Assembly: GCA_010645155.1 (NCBI GenBank)
Contig: CM021316.1
Location: 6,265,576 to 6,329,575 of the forward strand
Direction of reading: 5' to 3'
Length of the DNA stretch: 64,000 bases
From: Tigriopus japonicus
Taxonomy: Eukaryota; Arthropoda; Copepoda; Harpacticoida; Harpacticidae
Part shown: piece after piece, positions 35,840 through 46,415 of the stretch
Layout of the letters: every line of letters begins with the position of its first letter
Position numbering within the stretch: the stretch's first letter is position 1
Translations under genes and position numbers: made by a program
Notes under the pieces: generated by a model
What the model was told of the DNA's origin: nothing
The model's database searches: none
The model's input: only the letters and a program-made list of their open reading frames with translations

Positions 35840-37400
35840 GCCAATACTAACTCGTTGGTGGATCACATTTCGTATTAATGTTCATTGGTTAAACTATATT
35901 AATGATTTAGTTGTTTACAGGGAATCACATTCCTTGTAGCGGTAATAAAAAATCCGTAACAACAAAAACAAAAAAAAATATTTAGAATACACTTTGTATT
36001 GCGTTAATCAAAAAATGAAGTTAAACATGTCTGACAGATTCATTTTCAAATTTACAATTTCTGGACGAACTCTGTTCAAAATGGACTAAAATCGGATATG
36101 AAATAACAACCGAATTTATCAAAATCTCTGAACATTATCCCACTTTGAGGGCTTTGACATTGCAAAGGATTTTTTTAAATAAAAAAACGTATTTTTGTGG
36201 TGCTAGAATAAATCCCTCAAAAACACTAAAACCATTAATTAATATAGTTTTTTGGGCAAATTTAAATTGTACACCTTGGCCAAATATCTTCATTATGAAA
36301 CTCTTACATTAAAAAATGACATGGAAGTCTTTGCATTTGAGCAAACGCTCAGCAAAGCTGAGCACTGATATATCAAAGAATATTCAAGAATGGACAAAAT
36401 GGATACATTGAACACCAATTTCTTCAACTATTTAAGGTTTGAATCCGTTACATAAACATCACAAACTGTTCAATAATATCATACCCGTCATTTTTGAAAA
36501 AATCGTGATTGAAAAAAAAGAGTGATCAATTTCAGACCTTCAAAAAGGATATGGGAAGCTTTCAGATTTATGGATTTTTAACATTGTTGTGAAAAACAGA
36601 AGCAATTTTTGTGTTTTGCAAGTATACAGCTTTTTAAGTTTGAATAAATGGCACAGAAAGAAATGAAAAAGAACCCCCAAATCCTTTAAAGATAGGCATA
36701 AAATGTAAAAGAAGATAGACTGGGTCTGTTGGTACTAGCATTCACTCCAGGTCTTGAGCTGTAAGATTCTTGAGCTTATCCAGGACCTGAGAAATATCCA
36801 TTCATTACATAGGTGTAAAAATTAAGATATCATATCATTATTTGCCAATAGGGCAATTGAAGTATGGCTTTGTTGTGCCGTTTCATGGAGCTTGAGCGTC
36901 GATAAGTGTCCCGACCAGCTCGCACTGTGCATGCACTTGCAAAGAGACAAAACTTGCCGCGATTTGGGGAAATGTGCAAAATATGTAGTATTGACCACTT
37001 CAAGTAATGTTATAATGGTTTGGCTAAATCAATTGAGACATTTTGTTACGAATTTGACTCATTTGCTTGAGTTATTTAGAGTTGCGTCTCTTTCAGGTTG
37101 GATGCACGGTGGGAGTTAGCCGAGAGAATTGTCGACGCTTTTGCTGCCACTTGCCACACACTTCAATTTGCCCTATGTTACCAAATGAACAAAATATTTT
37201 TCTGAAATAAAAATACAAGTACAAAATGACGGAGAACTTAAAGAGAGGAACACCATTTTCAGAAAAGATTGCTTGGTTGGTCTGGACAAATGTGTGGATG
37301 AATGTCATTTACCCATAAATTTCACATTACATGGACGTTAGAAATGTCAATTCACGTCAATAAAATTAAGAAGAAAATTTTTTTCCCAGTAAATGCCGTG
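35840..37400. other. AT-rich spacer in the transposon island
   Basis: No gene, array or inverted repeat recognised. Short ORFs only. Confidence 0.4.
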
Positions 37401-37404
37401 TTTC

Positions 37405-38930
37405 CAAGAAGCATTGAAAACTGGAGTGGGAGGCTAACGATGAGAATTATGATTTCCAGAAGATCTAATTCAATGGGGTATTCGTGAAGGAGACTGCTGC
37501 TGAAGTTACCTAAAATCGATTGTAGACGGCGCCACATTTGACTAGGCGAGAATAAAATTTTGCTACGGAAGTACTGCTACCTTGACACTATTTCATCAGT
37601 TTTTCAAGGATTTATTGATCTAAAAATAATGGAAAATAACTTTAATTCATGATTTTGTCACATTTTTATCCATACACCTGGACATTTCTTTCGAAAACCG
37701 AGTTTCAAGTGCACATATAATGTTGCGTGAGTTTGAAAATTATGTCTTAAATCAAGCAAGGCAGAAACGACGCATGCACGGATTTTTTCCTGTCTGGTCA
37801 GGACCAAATTCGTCCCTGAGACTCTGATATGGTTTTAAACCCCAAAATCGACCAAAAATGATTGGAATTGTTGTAGGGCTGGCTGGGAAGGGTGGTTTGA
37901 TCAGATCCATGTTAGTTTCAATGACCCCAAGCACGACGACTTCGAAGCTCATCATTCAATTTCTCAGCCAACAATTATCGGCAGTGGGACCTTTCCGCCT
38001 GGGCTCTTACAAGTTGTGGAAAAAGTACAATCTGAAGTAAGAAGCTTTGATTCTAGTCTATTTTAGTTCCCTACTAGTTCGCAATAATATTCTTCATTCA
38101 CGCAACTCCAACGTAAATAAGTTTTGCATATTTTGTAAAAGCTAGGTGTCATGTCAGTTACCTGCAAATTTGTCATTTTTTGACCGCAAACAACGGCAAA
38201 CAACGATGCAACAACAAATATTCATCAAATTGATGTTGCCGAGCCGGAAGTGTCGCACTAAGGATATTTCCAAACTTACGCAACATTATATGTACACTTG
38301 AAACTCGCTTTTTAAAAGAATTGTCCCCGCGTTTGGTTAAAAATGTGACAAAATCATGAGGTAAACTTATTTTCTTTTATTTTTAGATCAATTAATCCTT
38401 GAAAAACTGATGAAATAGTGTCTAAAAAGGACTGTCAAGGTAGCAGCACTTCCGTAGCAAAATTTTATTCTCGCCTAGTCAAATGTGGCGCCGTCTACAA
38501 TCGATTTTAGGCAACTTCAGCAGCTGTCTCCTTCACGAATACCCCATTGCGTTCTTCTGCAAACGAGACTTTGCTTTTATTCAGTAGACGACGTGTTTCA
38601 ATTTTCAGCTCAATCGAATGGCGGAGTGAAAAGTTATGTCTTCTCAAACTTATGTACTGAAGAGAGCATAGACTGAACGAATTCGCCCTTTGTGGTAAAC
38701 CAATTACCAGAAAAGGGCTAGTTCATTCCTTCTCGGTGGGATTTGCACTGAACTTTGAGAGAGCATAACTTTTAACTCCGAAGTTCGATTGAGCTGAAAA
38801 TTGAAATACGTATTCTTATCAACATATGCAAAATCTCATTTGCAGTAGAACGTAATTGAACTGTTCCTACTTGAAATCATGATTTCCCTCATTAGCCTCC
38901 CAGTCCTGTGAATTTCAGTGGTTCTTGTTT
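37405..38930. mobile_element. Large palindromic (long inverted repeat) element
   Basis: The left arm (about 37405-37740) is the reverse complement of a split right arm (about 38264-38549 plus 38855-38930). The arms share GGGGTATTCGTGAAGGAG, CTAAAATCGATTGTAGACG, GCGCCACATTTGACTAGG and TAATGTTGC words. Arm length is about 335 bp and the ~520-bp spacer encodes nothing recognisable (one 60-codon frame at 37858-38040). The right arm is split by the hairpin MITE at 38550-38854. I could not define a target duplication. Confidence 0.75.
38550..38854. mobile_element. Hairpin MITE inserted in the palindrome's right arm
   Basis: About 305 bp that folds on itself. Both outer ends read CGTTCTNCTGCAAA inward, and the arms share TTTCAATTTTCAGCTCAATC. 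The centre is near 38700. It interrupts an arm whose uninterrupted partner is at 37405-37475. Comparison with that empty site leaves an ATTG direct repeat (38546-38549 and 38855-38858) flanking the insert. Confidence 0.7.
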
Positions 38931-39039
38931 AGTCTTCCATGCTTCTGGTAGAGACGCTCTAGTAACGTCTGGTAGAGTTCAAGGGAGAGAAATGACACTC
39001 CCAACCAGCCCTTTGCTTTCAGTTTTGATCCCCTTCACT

Positions 39040-41629
39040 CAGGGTTGGTCGGGGGATCAACTTTTTCGATTTAACCCCTTTACCCGGGGATAAACGGGAT
39101 AAATTGGGGGATAAACGGGATAAACGGGATAAATGGGGGGATAAACGGGATAAACGGGATAAATGGGGGGATAAACGGGATAAATGGGGGGATAAACGGG
39201 ATAAATGGGAGGATAAACGGGATGAACCGGTGGATAAACGAAATAAAGCAAATTTTGTTCCGATTTTGACATGTTTGAATACTTTTTGGCATCCCTGAAA
39301 ATGGCCGATCAAACACTAAAGGCTTAATATAAATATCAATAAAATATATTTACAATATTTAACAAATATATAACAGAAATAATTGTTATATATTATCAAA
39401 CTCAAAAAACATGTTACAATTGACAATACTTGTCGAGTGGTGATGAAATTGAAGTCTTCCACAGTTGAAGATATTGAGGTAAGAAAACTTCATGCTCAGT
39501 GAATGTAATACAGAGACACAAAAATGAAGTAATTTCTAGAAATAAGGGGAATTTGTTTGATAAAGGAGGGAAATCCCCTTTATCCCCTTTATCCCCGTTA
39601 TTCCCTGGAGGAAAATCCCGTTAATCCCAATAAACGGGACGCTTTATGGATGAGAAAGTCCCCCAACTAACCCTGCAATATTCCTACAGAGCAGACAGCC
39701 TATATCAGATTGCATCTGCAAAGCTGCGTTTTGACTTCGGAAACACAAACAAATAAAAGCTAAAAACCTAGGAGTTTTCATTGTATTAATGGAAATCATT
39801 TTTTGTGTGGGACTTAATCAGGGTTGGTCAGGGGGATTATCCCCTCCAAAAAGAGTCCCGTTTATTCCCCTTGGGATAAACGGGATTTTCCTTCAAGCAG
39901 TAAACGGGATAAACGGGATAAACGGGATTTTCCTACTTTTCAAGCTTTTTTCCTACTTTTCACGCTTTTTTCCTACTTTTCAAGCATTTTTCTTACTCTT
40001 CAAGCATTTTTTCCGACCTTAAAAGCATTTTTTTCTTGCTCTTCAAGCATTCTTACCTTAAAAGCAATTTTCTCTTACTCTTCCAGCATTTTTTCCTACC
40101 TTAAAAGCATTTTTTCTGTCTTCAAGCATTTTATCCTATCTTAAAAGCAATTTTCCTACGTTTCAAGCGTTTCTTCCTCATTTCTATAATTATTCACAAA
40201 TTTCTGTAACAGTATATTACCCACAAAATCTCACTTTTTTCAATTAAGTCCCACACAAAAAATGATTTCCATTAATACAATGAAAACTCCTAGGTTTTTT
40301 CCTGACAAATATGACGAAAAAAAGACGAAAAAAACCTGACAAATACGACAAAAAAAAGACGAAAAAGCCTGACAAATACGCGCAAAAAAGACTAATGAAT
40401 TGCCTGTAAAGAGAATTAAAACAGCTGCCCATAAAGTAGACAAAATGTGTGGCCCAATTGAGGGGAAACAGCTGCACTCTTGTGCAAAACGGCAAAATCT
40501 ACAAAGTTAACAAACGGAAAAGTGCCGAATAAGCAAGAAATGCTCAGTGGAACATATAAATCAAAAAAAAAACAAGAGCTCAAAACCGCCCTTATTTCAA
40601 CGTTTTCAATAGAGCAATATTTAGAAGCAGATTTGCTGACATTAATTTTTCGAATAGTCAAATAGGCTTTTCAATCCAATTTTCTTTCTTTGTGTCAGGA
40701 AACTCTACAAGTTAAAATGTAAGTGTGAATCATATTTTGTTGCCCAAGTTTTGGCGTTGAACTTTTTTAAAAGTGTATATTTGTTTCCAAATTTGAGAAA
40801 ACAGCTTCAAATCTAAGAAAAGTTCCAATTTTTCACTAATTAGACGAAAAAAGTTGAGTGAAATTGCCGGATTAGACGAAAAAAGACGAATAAAATCCAA
40901 ATTAGACGAATAAATTTGTCGCGACGAATGAGGGTAAAAAAGACGAATAAAGACGAAAAAAGACGAATAAGTTTATTCGTCTTAAGTTCCTGTCCCTACA
41001 AACATGTCAAAATCGGAACAAAATTTGCTTTATTTCGTTTATCCACCGGTTCATCCCGTTTATCCTCCCATTTATCCCGTTTATACCCCCATTTATCCCG
41101 TTTATCCCCCAATTTATCCCGTTTATCCCCGGGTAAAGGGGATAAATCGAAAAAGTTGATCCCCCGACCAACCCTGGACTTAATTGAAAAAAGTGAGATT
41201 TTGTGGGTAATATACTGTTACAGAAATTTGTGATTAATTATAGAAATGAGGAAGAAATGCTTGCAACGTAGGAAAATTGCTTTTAAGATAGGATAAAATG
41301 CTTGAAGACACAAAAAATGCTTTTAAGGTAGGAAAAAATGCTGGAAGAGTAAGAGAAAATTGCTTTTAAGGTAAGAATGCTTGAAGAGCAAGAAAAAATT
41401 GCTTTTAAGGTCGGAAAAAATGCTTGAAGAGTAAGAAAAAATGCTTGAAAAGTAGGAAAAAAGCGTGAAAAGTAGGAAAAAAGCGTGAAAAGTAGGAAAA
41501 AAGCTTGAAAAGTAGGAAAATCCCGTTTATCCCGTTTATCCCTTTTACTGCTTGAAGGAAAATCCCGTTTATCCCAAGGGGGATAAACGGGACTCTTTTT
41601 GGAGGGGATAATCCCCCTGACCAACCCTG
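39040..41629. mobile_element. hAT-like element, middle layer, with perfect 8-bp TSD
   Basis: The ends are CAGGGTTGGTCGGGGGATC (left) and, read inward, CAGGGTTGGTCAGGGGGAT (right). The flanks are identical 8-mers, CCTTCACT, at 39032-39039 and 41630-41637. Left-end DNA carries a GGGATAAAC minisatellite. The right end carries an array of CTTTTCAAGC/TTTTCCTAC-type units. A second copy of the same element (39819-41176) lies inside it; without that the element is about 1.2 kb. A further end, CCCCAACTAACCCTG at about 39662-39676, marks an older relative without a matched partner. ORFs in this interval are translations of the repeats. No transposase was found. Confidence 0.85.
39819..41176. mobile_element. 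hAT-like element, inner layer, same family, reversed
   Basis: A 1358-bp element with ends CAGGGTTGGTCAGGGGGAT (left) and, read inward, CAGGGTTGGTCGGGGGATC (right), flanked by identical 8-mers GACTTAAT (39811-39818 and 41177-41184). Its two terminal regions are near-identical to those of the surrounding element, in the opposite orientation: 39819-40245 pairs with 41177-41629, and 41000-41176 pairs with 39040-39290. Minisatellite copy number differs. Its own copy of the target site (40243-40250) is uninterrupted. Its unique centre (40296-41000) has AGACGAATAAA-type repeats. Confidence 0.88.
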
Positions 41630-42725
41630 CCTTCACTAGCCTGAAGTTGGGCAGGATCACCATAATGTGTTCTAAAAAGAGAGTGGCCTGACAGCCCAGG
41701 CAGAAATTGGTTGATTTTTGAATTAAATTTGTAGATGACGTGTGTTGAAAAAGTTAGTCATTTGTCAACTAATTGAAACCCAATACTCCTCCTAACACTC
41801 AAATCAGATCAGATCTTAAATTAGATTAGATGGAATTGAAATAGAAGGTTTCCAAAAAAAGGGGAACACTTAAGTTGAGTTCAGCCACTTTTAGCAATTG
41901 TGTGTTATTTTATGCGCATCAAGAAAATGAACCATTAGTCAGGTTGACCAGGTCTTCAAATAAAGAAAGTTATGTAGAAATTGTGAAACGTAAATGATGA
42001 AATTAGGTAATCTTTGGTACTTTATCTTGTATCTGTTTATCTCTTGAACATAACAAAACTTTGTAGCTGTAATGAGAGTGAGTTGTCAGCTGAATGGAAT
42101 CATAACAAAAAATCCTTGATTTGGGAGTGACATTTCTCTCCCTAGAACTCTAGTTTCTGGTAGTTCTCCTGGGATCTTGCGGGACATCGTTTGTACTTTT
42201 GCGTCAATTTAATAATTTGAGAAGTCAATAAGGTGTTCTTTGATCTTTGGAACTAGTCTTTTTTTAAATATATTTAATATAGCATTCCTATAACATAGCA
42301 AAACTGGTGCTGAAAATTATCACAAGAACCCTTGGTACCACAAAAATTCATTCAGAAACCCCATTCTTATTTGAAAATGTAATTAATATTCTCCAAAAAA
42401 CAAAAAAAAAACCTTAATCTCAAACAAAATCACAATCACACATTTTTTCCCCTACGTGTATATGTGAAAATGCAACCTATTAACCTCAAAAGTGTGAAAC
42501 AATCTAACCTGACCTTCAGAGCTGTTATAGGAGCGAGTGTTGGATGATTGCTTTGCTGAAACTCAAAAAAGATATAAAAAATGCCAAAAGAAACAGTAAA
42601 GTTAACTTTAAAAATTAGTCTTGATGTGTTAGATCGAGTAAAAAAGCATGGAAGGATTTTTTGGATTAATTTTTTCAATTCGGTCATTTTTTGGTCAAAA
42701 AATGTTACTTTGAGTTACTTTGAAC

Positions 42726-43014
42726 TAGAGGGCTAACAGAGAAATGTCACTCCAGTACAGTCAGTGGAGATTTGTTTTGAACACACTTCATTGATCCAGC
42801 AGCAAGGGTGTTAAGTGACTTGACTCTATAAGTGTTGCTCTTGTTTAACCAAAGCAGTTGAATGAGCAATTTTGCCACTGACTCCTTATGGATGCAAGTT
42901 TGGGTTGTGAATCACGTAACTTAGCATGTTCAACGTCAAATTCCATTGCACACACAGTGCAGGCTTGGTGACTCACAAACATTTTGGGAGTGTCATTTCT
43001 CTGTAAGCCCTCTG
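42726..43014. mobile_element. hAT-like MITE, 289 bp, perfect 8-bp TSD
   Basis: The ends are TAGAGGGCTAACAGAGAAAT and, read inward from the right, CAGAGGGCTTACAGAGAAAT, about 28 bp of inverted repeat with 25 matches. Both sides carry CTTTGAAC (42718-42725 and 43015-43022). No coding capacity. Confidence 0.85.
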
Positions 43015-43022
43015 CTTTGAAC

Positions 43023-46000
43023 CAAAATATTTTATGCTTGATGTGGTAAAAGTTTGTGTGCAAGTTTTTAACAGATTGTGAATAATTCATATGGAATTGA
43101 ATTGGAGTCTGCACACTAATAAAAACCTCTATTGAACACTCAGACAGTCGAGGTTAGTTTTTAACATCAACGCGTCAATTTTTGTCTAAAAATTCCTTAA
43201 TCGTGAATGCTTTGTCTAAATTCGAGTTGCGGAGGAAGATGAAGAGAACATCTTGCATTCATATTTATGCCTTAGTTCGTAAAAATCGTGCACCTCTTGA
43301 ACTTTATGCCATTGGGAAGTGTTTTTATCAAAGGGGTTCGTCTATCACTCTTGGTTCTCTATAGAAAGAGCGCACAATTACGAAAAGCCCATTCAGTAAA
43401 TTGAATTGATAGCAATTATTGAATAAATCCAAGCTTGATCGCGTCTGAGGGCATTGTTACTGCGACAGAAGGGTACAAGCGAACAAAATGGAAATGATTG
43501 AACTGGGTCCTTGAGATTTCATCCCTTTAGAAATGATGTTTATCTTGGAGATGGAAATTAAGATCGAGAATTGAGATTACGACACGGCTGGGGCACTTAC
43601 TACCTTTACATTTAGCATTGCTGCGATTCTTGTGGGGTGGGCAATTGATTTCGCCTTGCACTTTTCCAATATGAAACACCTTCGCTTTCAAACACATGGC
43701 CAAGTAAACAAGCGTTCTCGGAACTGACATTGATTGAGTTTGCCAAAGGCTTCTTATTATGCAACCGAAAGAGACCTGAACGAATCTGGGAATATTTCAA
43801 AAATGCTGGCAACTTTTTGCTTTTTATGTGTTTTCTGCTGGATTACACTTTGAGTCGGCGATAGAGTTAATTTAGGGTGTAAAATAAAGTGCTACTTTCC
43901 ATGTAAAATAGGGCATCCTTTTGGAATGGTTCATGCTCCCTGATTTTATTTTGTCGCTTTGATGGAAAAAAGCTAGATTCGCCCTCGACGAGAGTTTCAT
44001 TCAGGGTTGGCGTCGAAGGTAAAATAATCTAAAGCCTTAACTCTGAATCAACACGGACTAAAAGGACAGAACATTTAACCATTGATTCATTTTTTTATCC
44101 CGGCAATGATCTTCTTTATTTGTGCTCCAAATTCTCTCTTCTTTAAATTATTCTTAAATCGGATGCCATGCATTGACACATTAACGTAATTTCAATGACG
44201 TCTGTTTCGTGTGAAGCACTTTTTAAAGGGGACTTTTTTTGAACGACACCATGTTCAGCCAAAGATATGAATGATATTTACGACCAAAGCGTGTCATTTC
44301 CAATACTAAAAAAAAACAAGTTCCGAAACACATAAATGTGATATCTGGCCCCAGTCATCACGCTGATCGTCGTCTGCGTTACAAAGGCTCAAGGCCATCG
44401 ATGTAAATAAATATCTATACCTACCTATGTATATTCTTTATGTCAGCGAACAGTCGGGACAATGGGCTAGTCGTCGTGTGCAACTGTGCATGCCTCTTAG
44501 GACAGGATGCTATTCAATGAAGCGGGTGATGATGATCAATCTCTCATTCTTTACCATGAATATTCCCGGGTTTTCCAATAAAAAAGGCGAATGTTGATGA
44601 CCCCCGGAAATACTTGGTTCTTCGCCCTTGTCCTATTCATTGCTCCCGTAGACTCGGGTTGAAAGCTTTTAAAATTCCCTAGACATGCTGATTTGGCGGG
44701 AATTTCTCTGATTCTTTGGCTCTTTTGAAAATACATTTAGCCCCTCATTCACGCTTCGTCAGGAGTCGTGAACTAGCAATGAAATGATGAACCGTTCCAA
44801 CGCCTTTTCAGGTCAAAAACTCCCCCACGCGTGTGTCTTGTCAGCCATCCGAACTTTGCAATGTCAACAAAGAGAGGAAATTGAGGCGCACTTTTGGGAA
44901 AAATCCACATGGACTGAGTTCTCTCCAATGTGTGGATTTCGGAAGCGTGTGGCTGTGTGGCTACAACTGTACATTGCCCATATAGAGTAGAGCTCCCTAG
45001 TGTTGTGCAGAGACGCTTTGGTTGTTGTATTAGTAGGAGGATTGCGAGGGTCTACACCGCTCAACTTGAAATTGACGCACACCTGTTCGAACAATCGACT
45101 TGGAACAGGCCAATCGGAAACTCAGTCCTAGAATTGCTGGCTTGCAAAGCATTTGCGAATGCTCAAAACTGATTCCAATTGAAGTTTTCTTCCATCTCCA
45201 ACATATGACAAGGTTCGAATTAGCATCCTTGTAGCACGCCCGTTGATAACAAACGGACAGAGTGGCGTGCATGCGTGTGTGCTCGAATGATCCCTACATA
45301 CTTGAGTCTTAGCGAGTGTGATGTGGGTGCGTACGTTTGAACTCCAACCCTGTGAACTCTCTTGGCCAAGTTGTTAGGGCGCTTCAGGGATTTATCTCAT
45401 TTGAATCCGATGAACTTGGCCCAAGATTCGCGACCAAGCCTGGTTGGGACAAAGAGGAAGTTCATTCGAGTGTCGCTCTGGCCTCTTCCATCCAAGGAAC
45501 GAAGGGAGTTCGCCGCCATTTGACTCACAACTTGACATGCATGCATGTATGCAGGGGTGGTGGTACGAGCCCAGGTTCGTTTGAGTGCTGCCCATACTTA
45601 ATACCTGGTCCCTAAGACCATCATGATAGGGAGTGAGTGGATTTTGGGTTTTTGAAGTATCCTCCAACGCTTCCACATGTGAGCGTACGTAGGCTCGTTG
45701 ACTACGTACGTTGCTCGAACTTCGAAGGTGGATAGATCGATGGATGGATGGAGGAGGAGGAGGATATGTGAATGGAGAGGCATGTCGTATGAACAGGTTC
45801 TTGGCCTAAGAAGGAGCCCCCAATCATTGGGCTTTGGGTGCCCGGGACTGACCTGAGGATCACCACGAGAACGACGACGACAGTGAGGATGATGATGATG
45901 GTAAGGATGTCGACAACACGTTCGTCGTCGTCGTCGACAACGAAGACGCCGATGACGGAAGGAGTCCGAGATGGAGGCAACAACAGGAGTCTGGTCGTTA

Positions 46001-46415
46001 GATTAGTTGCACATGGTTGCTGGAACGGACAAGAACAACTGGACGAGCAATGAAGTAGCTAAAGTCCATTTTGAGTGCTCATTGACATGATCAGTCCGAC
46101 AAGTGATCGTGGAAAATTGAATACTGTTGTGCAGTGAACCGTCCAGCCCGAACAATACAAAAACAAAAAGCAACGACCCGCGGTGCTATCTATCTATCTA
46201 TCTATTTGCTCTTGTTAGTGATCTTACCACGCATGTTTCATACTAGCTCAATTCTTATTCAGCTATTCGTCAAAGAATCAATCTTAATGGTGCTTACTTA
46301 TCCATAGTTGGAATAATTTTATGAATATTTTTTGTTCTTTGTGTTTGTGCTAAGTGAAACGTCTACCCTCTTGTCCCTTCGTCATTATTCCCCGTGTCAA
46401 ACAAAACAAAGGATC
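43023..46415. other. Region upstream of the visible formin exons
   Basis: I searched for the missing formin N-terminal exons and recognised none. Triplet and tetramer simple repeats (ACG/GAT/GTC runs near 45865-45940, GGATGGATGG near 45735) are present, with several chance ORFs. It may be intron or promoter. Confidence 0.4.
46186..46206. repeat. TATC microsatellite
   Basis: About five tandem TATC units, 210 nt upstream of the first visible formin exon. Confidence 0.8.

Larger units (their letters stand above)
38973..42152. mobile_element. Outermost hAT-like element of a three-layer nest
   Basis: 31-bp terminal inverted repeats (38973-39003 and 42122-42152), beginning TAGAGTTCAAGGGAGAGAAA, match at 29 of 31 positions. 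The flanking 8-mers ACGTCTGG and GTTTCTGG agree at 5 of 8, so the duplication is weak and old. Without the 2.6-kb insert at 39040-41629 and its target duplication the element is about 580 bp. Its inner terminal word AGAGAAATGNCACTCC is shared with the MITE at 42726-43014, so the two are related. It encodes nothing recognisable. Confidence 0.65.

Noticed and set aside
37858..38040. 60-codon frame in the spacer of the large palindrome
   Set aside because: Too short, with no recognisable motif; the element looks non-autonomous.
39057..39316. Repetitive frames rich in Pro-Ile-Tyr-Pro-Val or Asp-Lys-Arg
   Set aside because: Translations of the GGGATAAAC minisatellite in the hAT-like element, not proteins.
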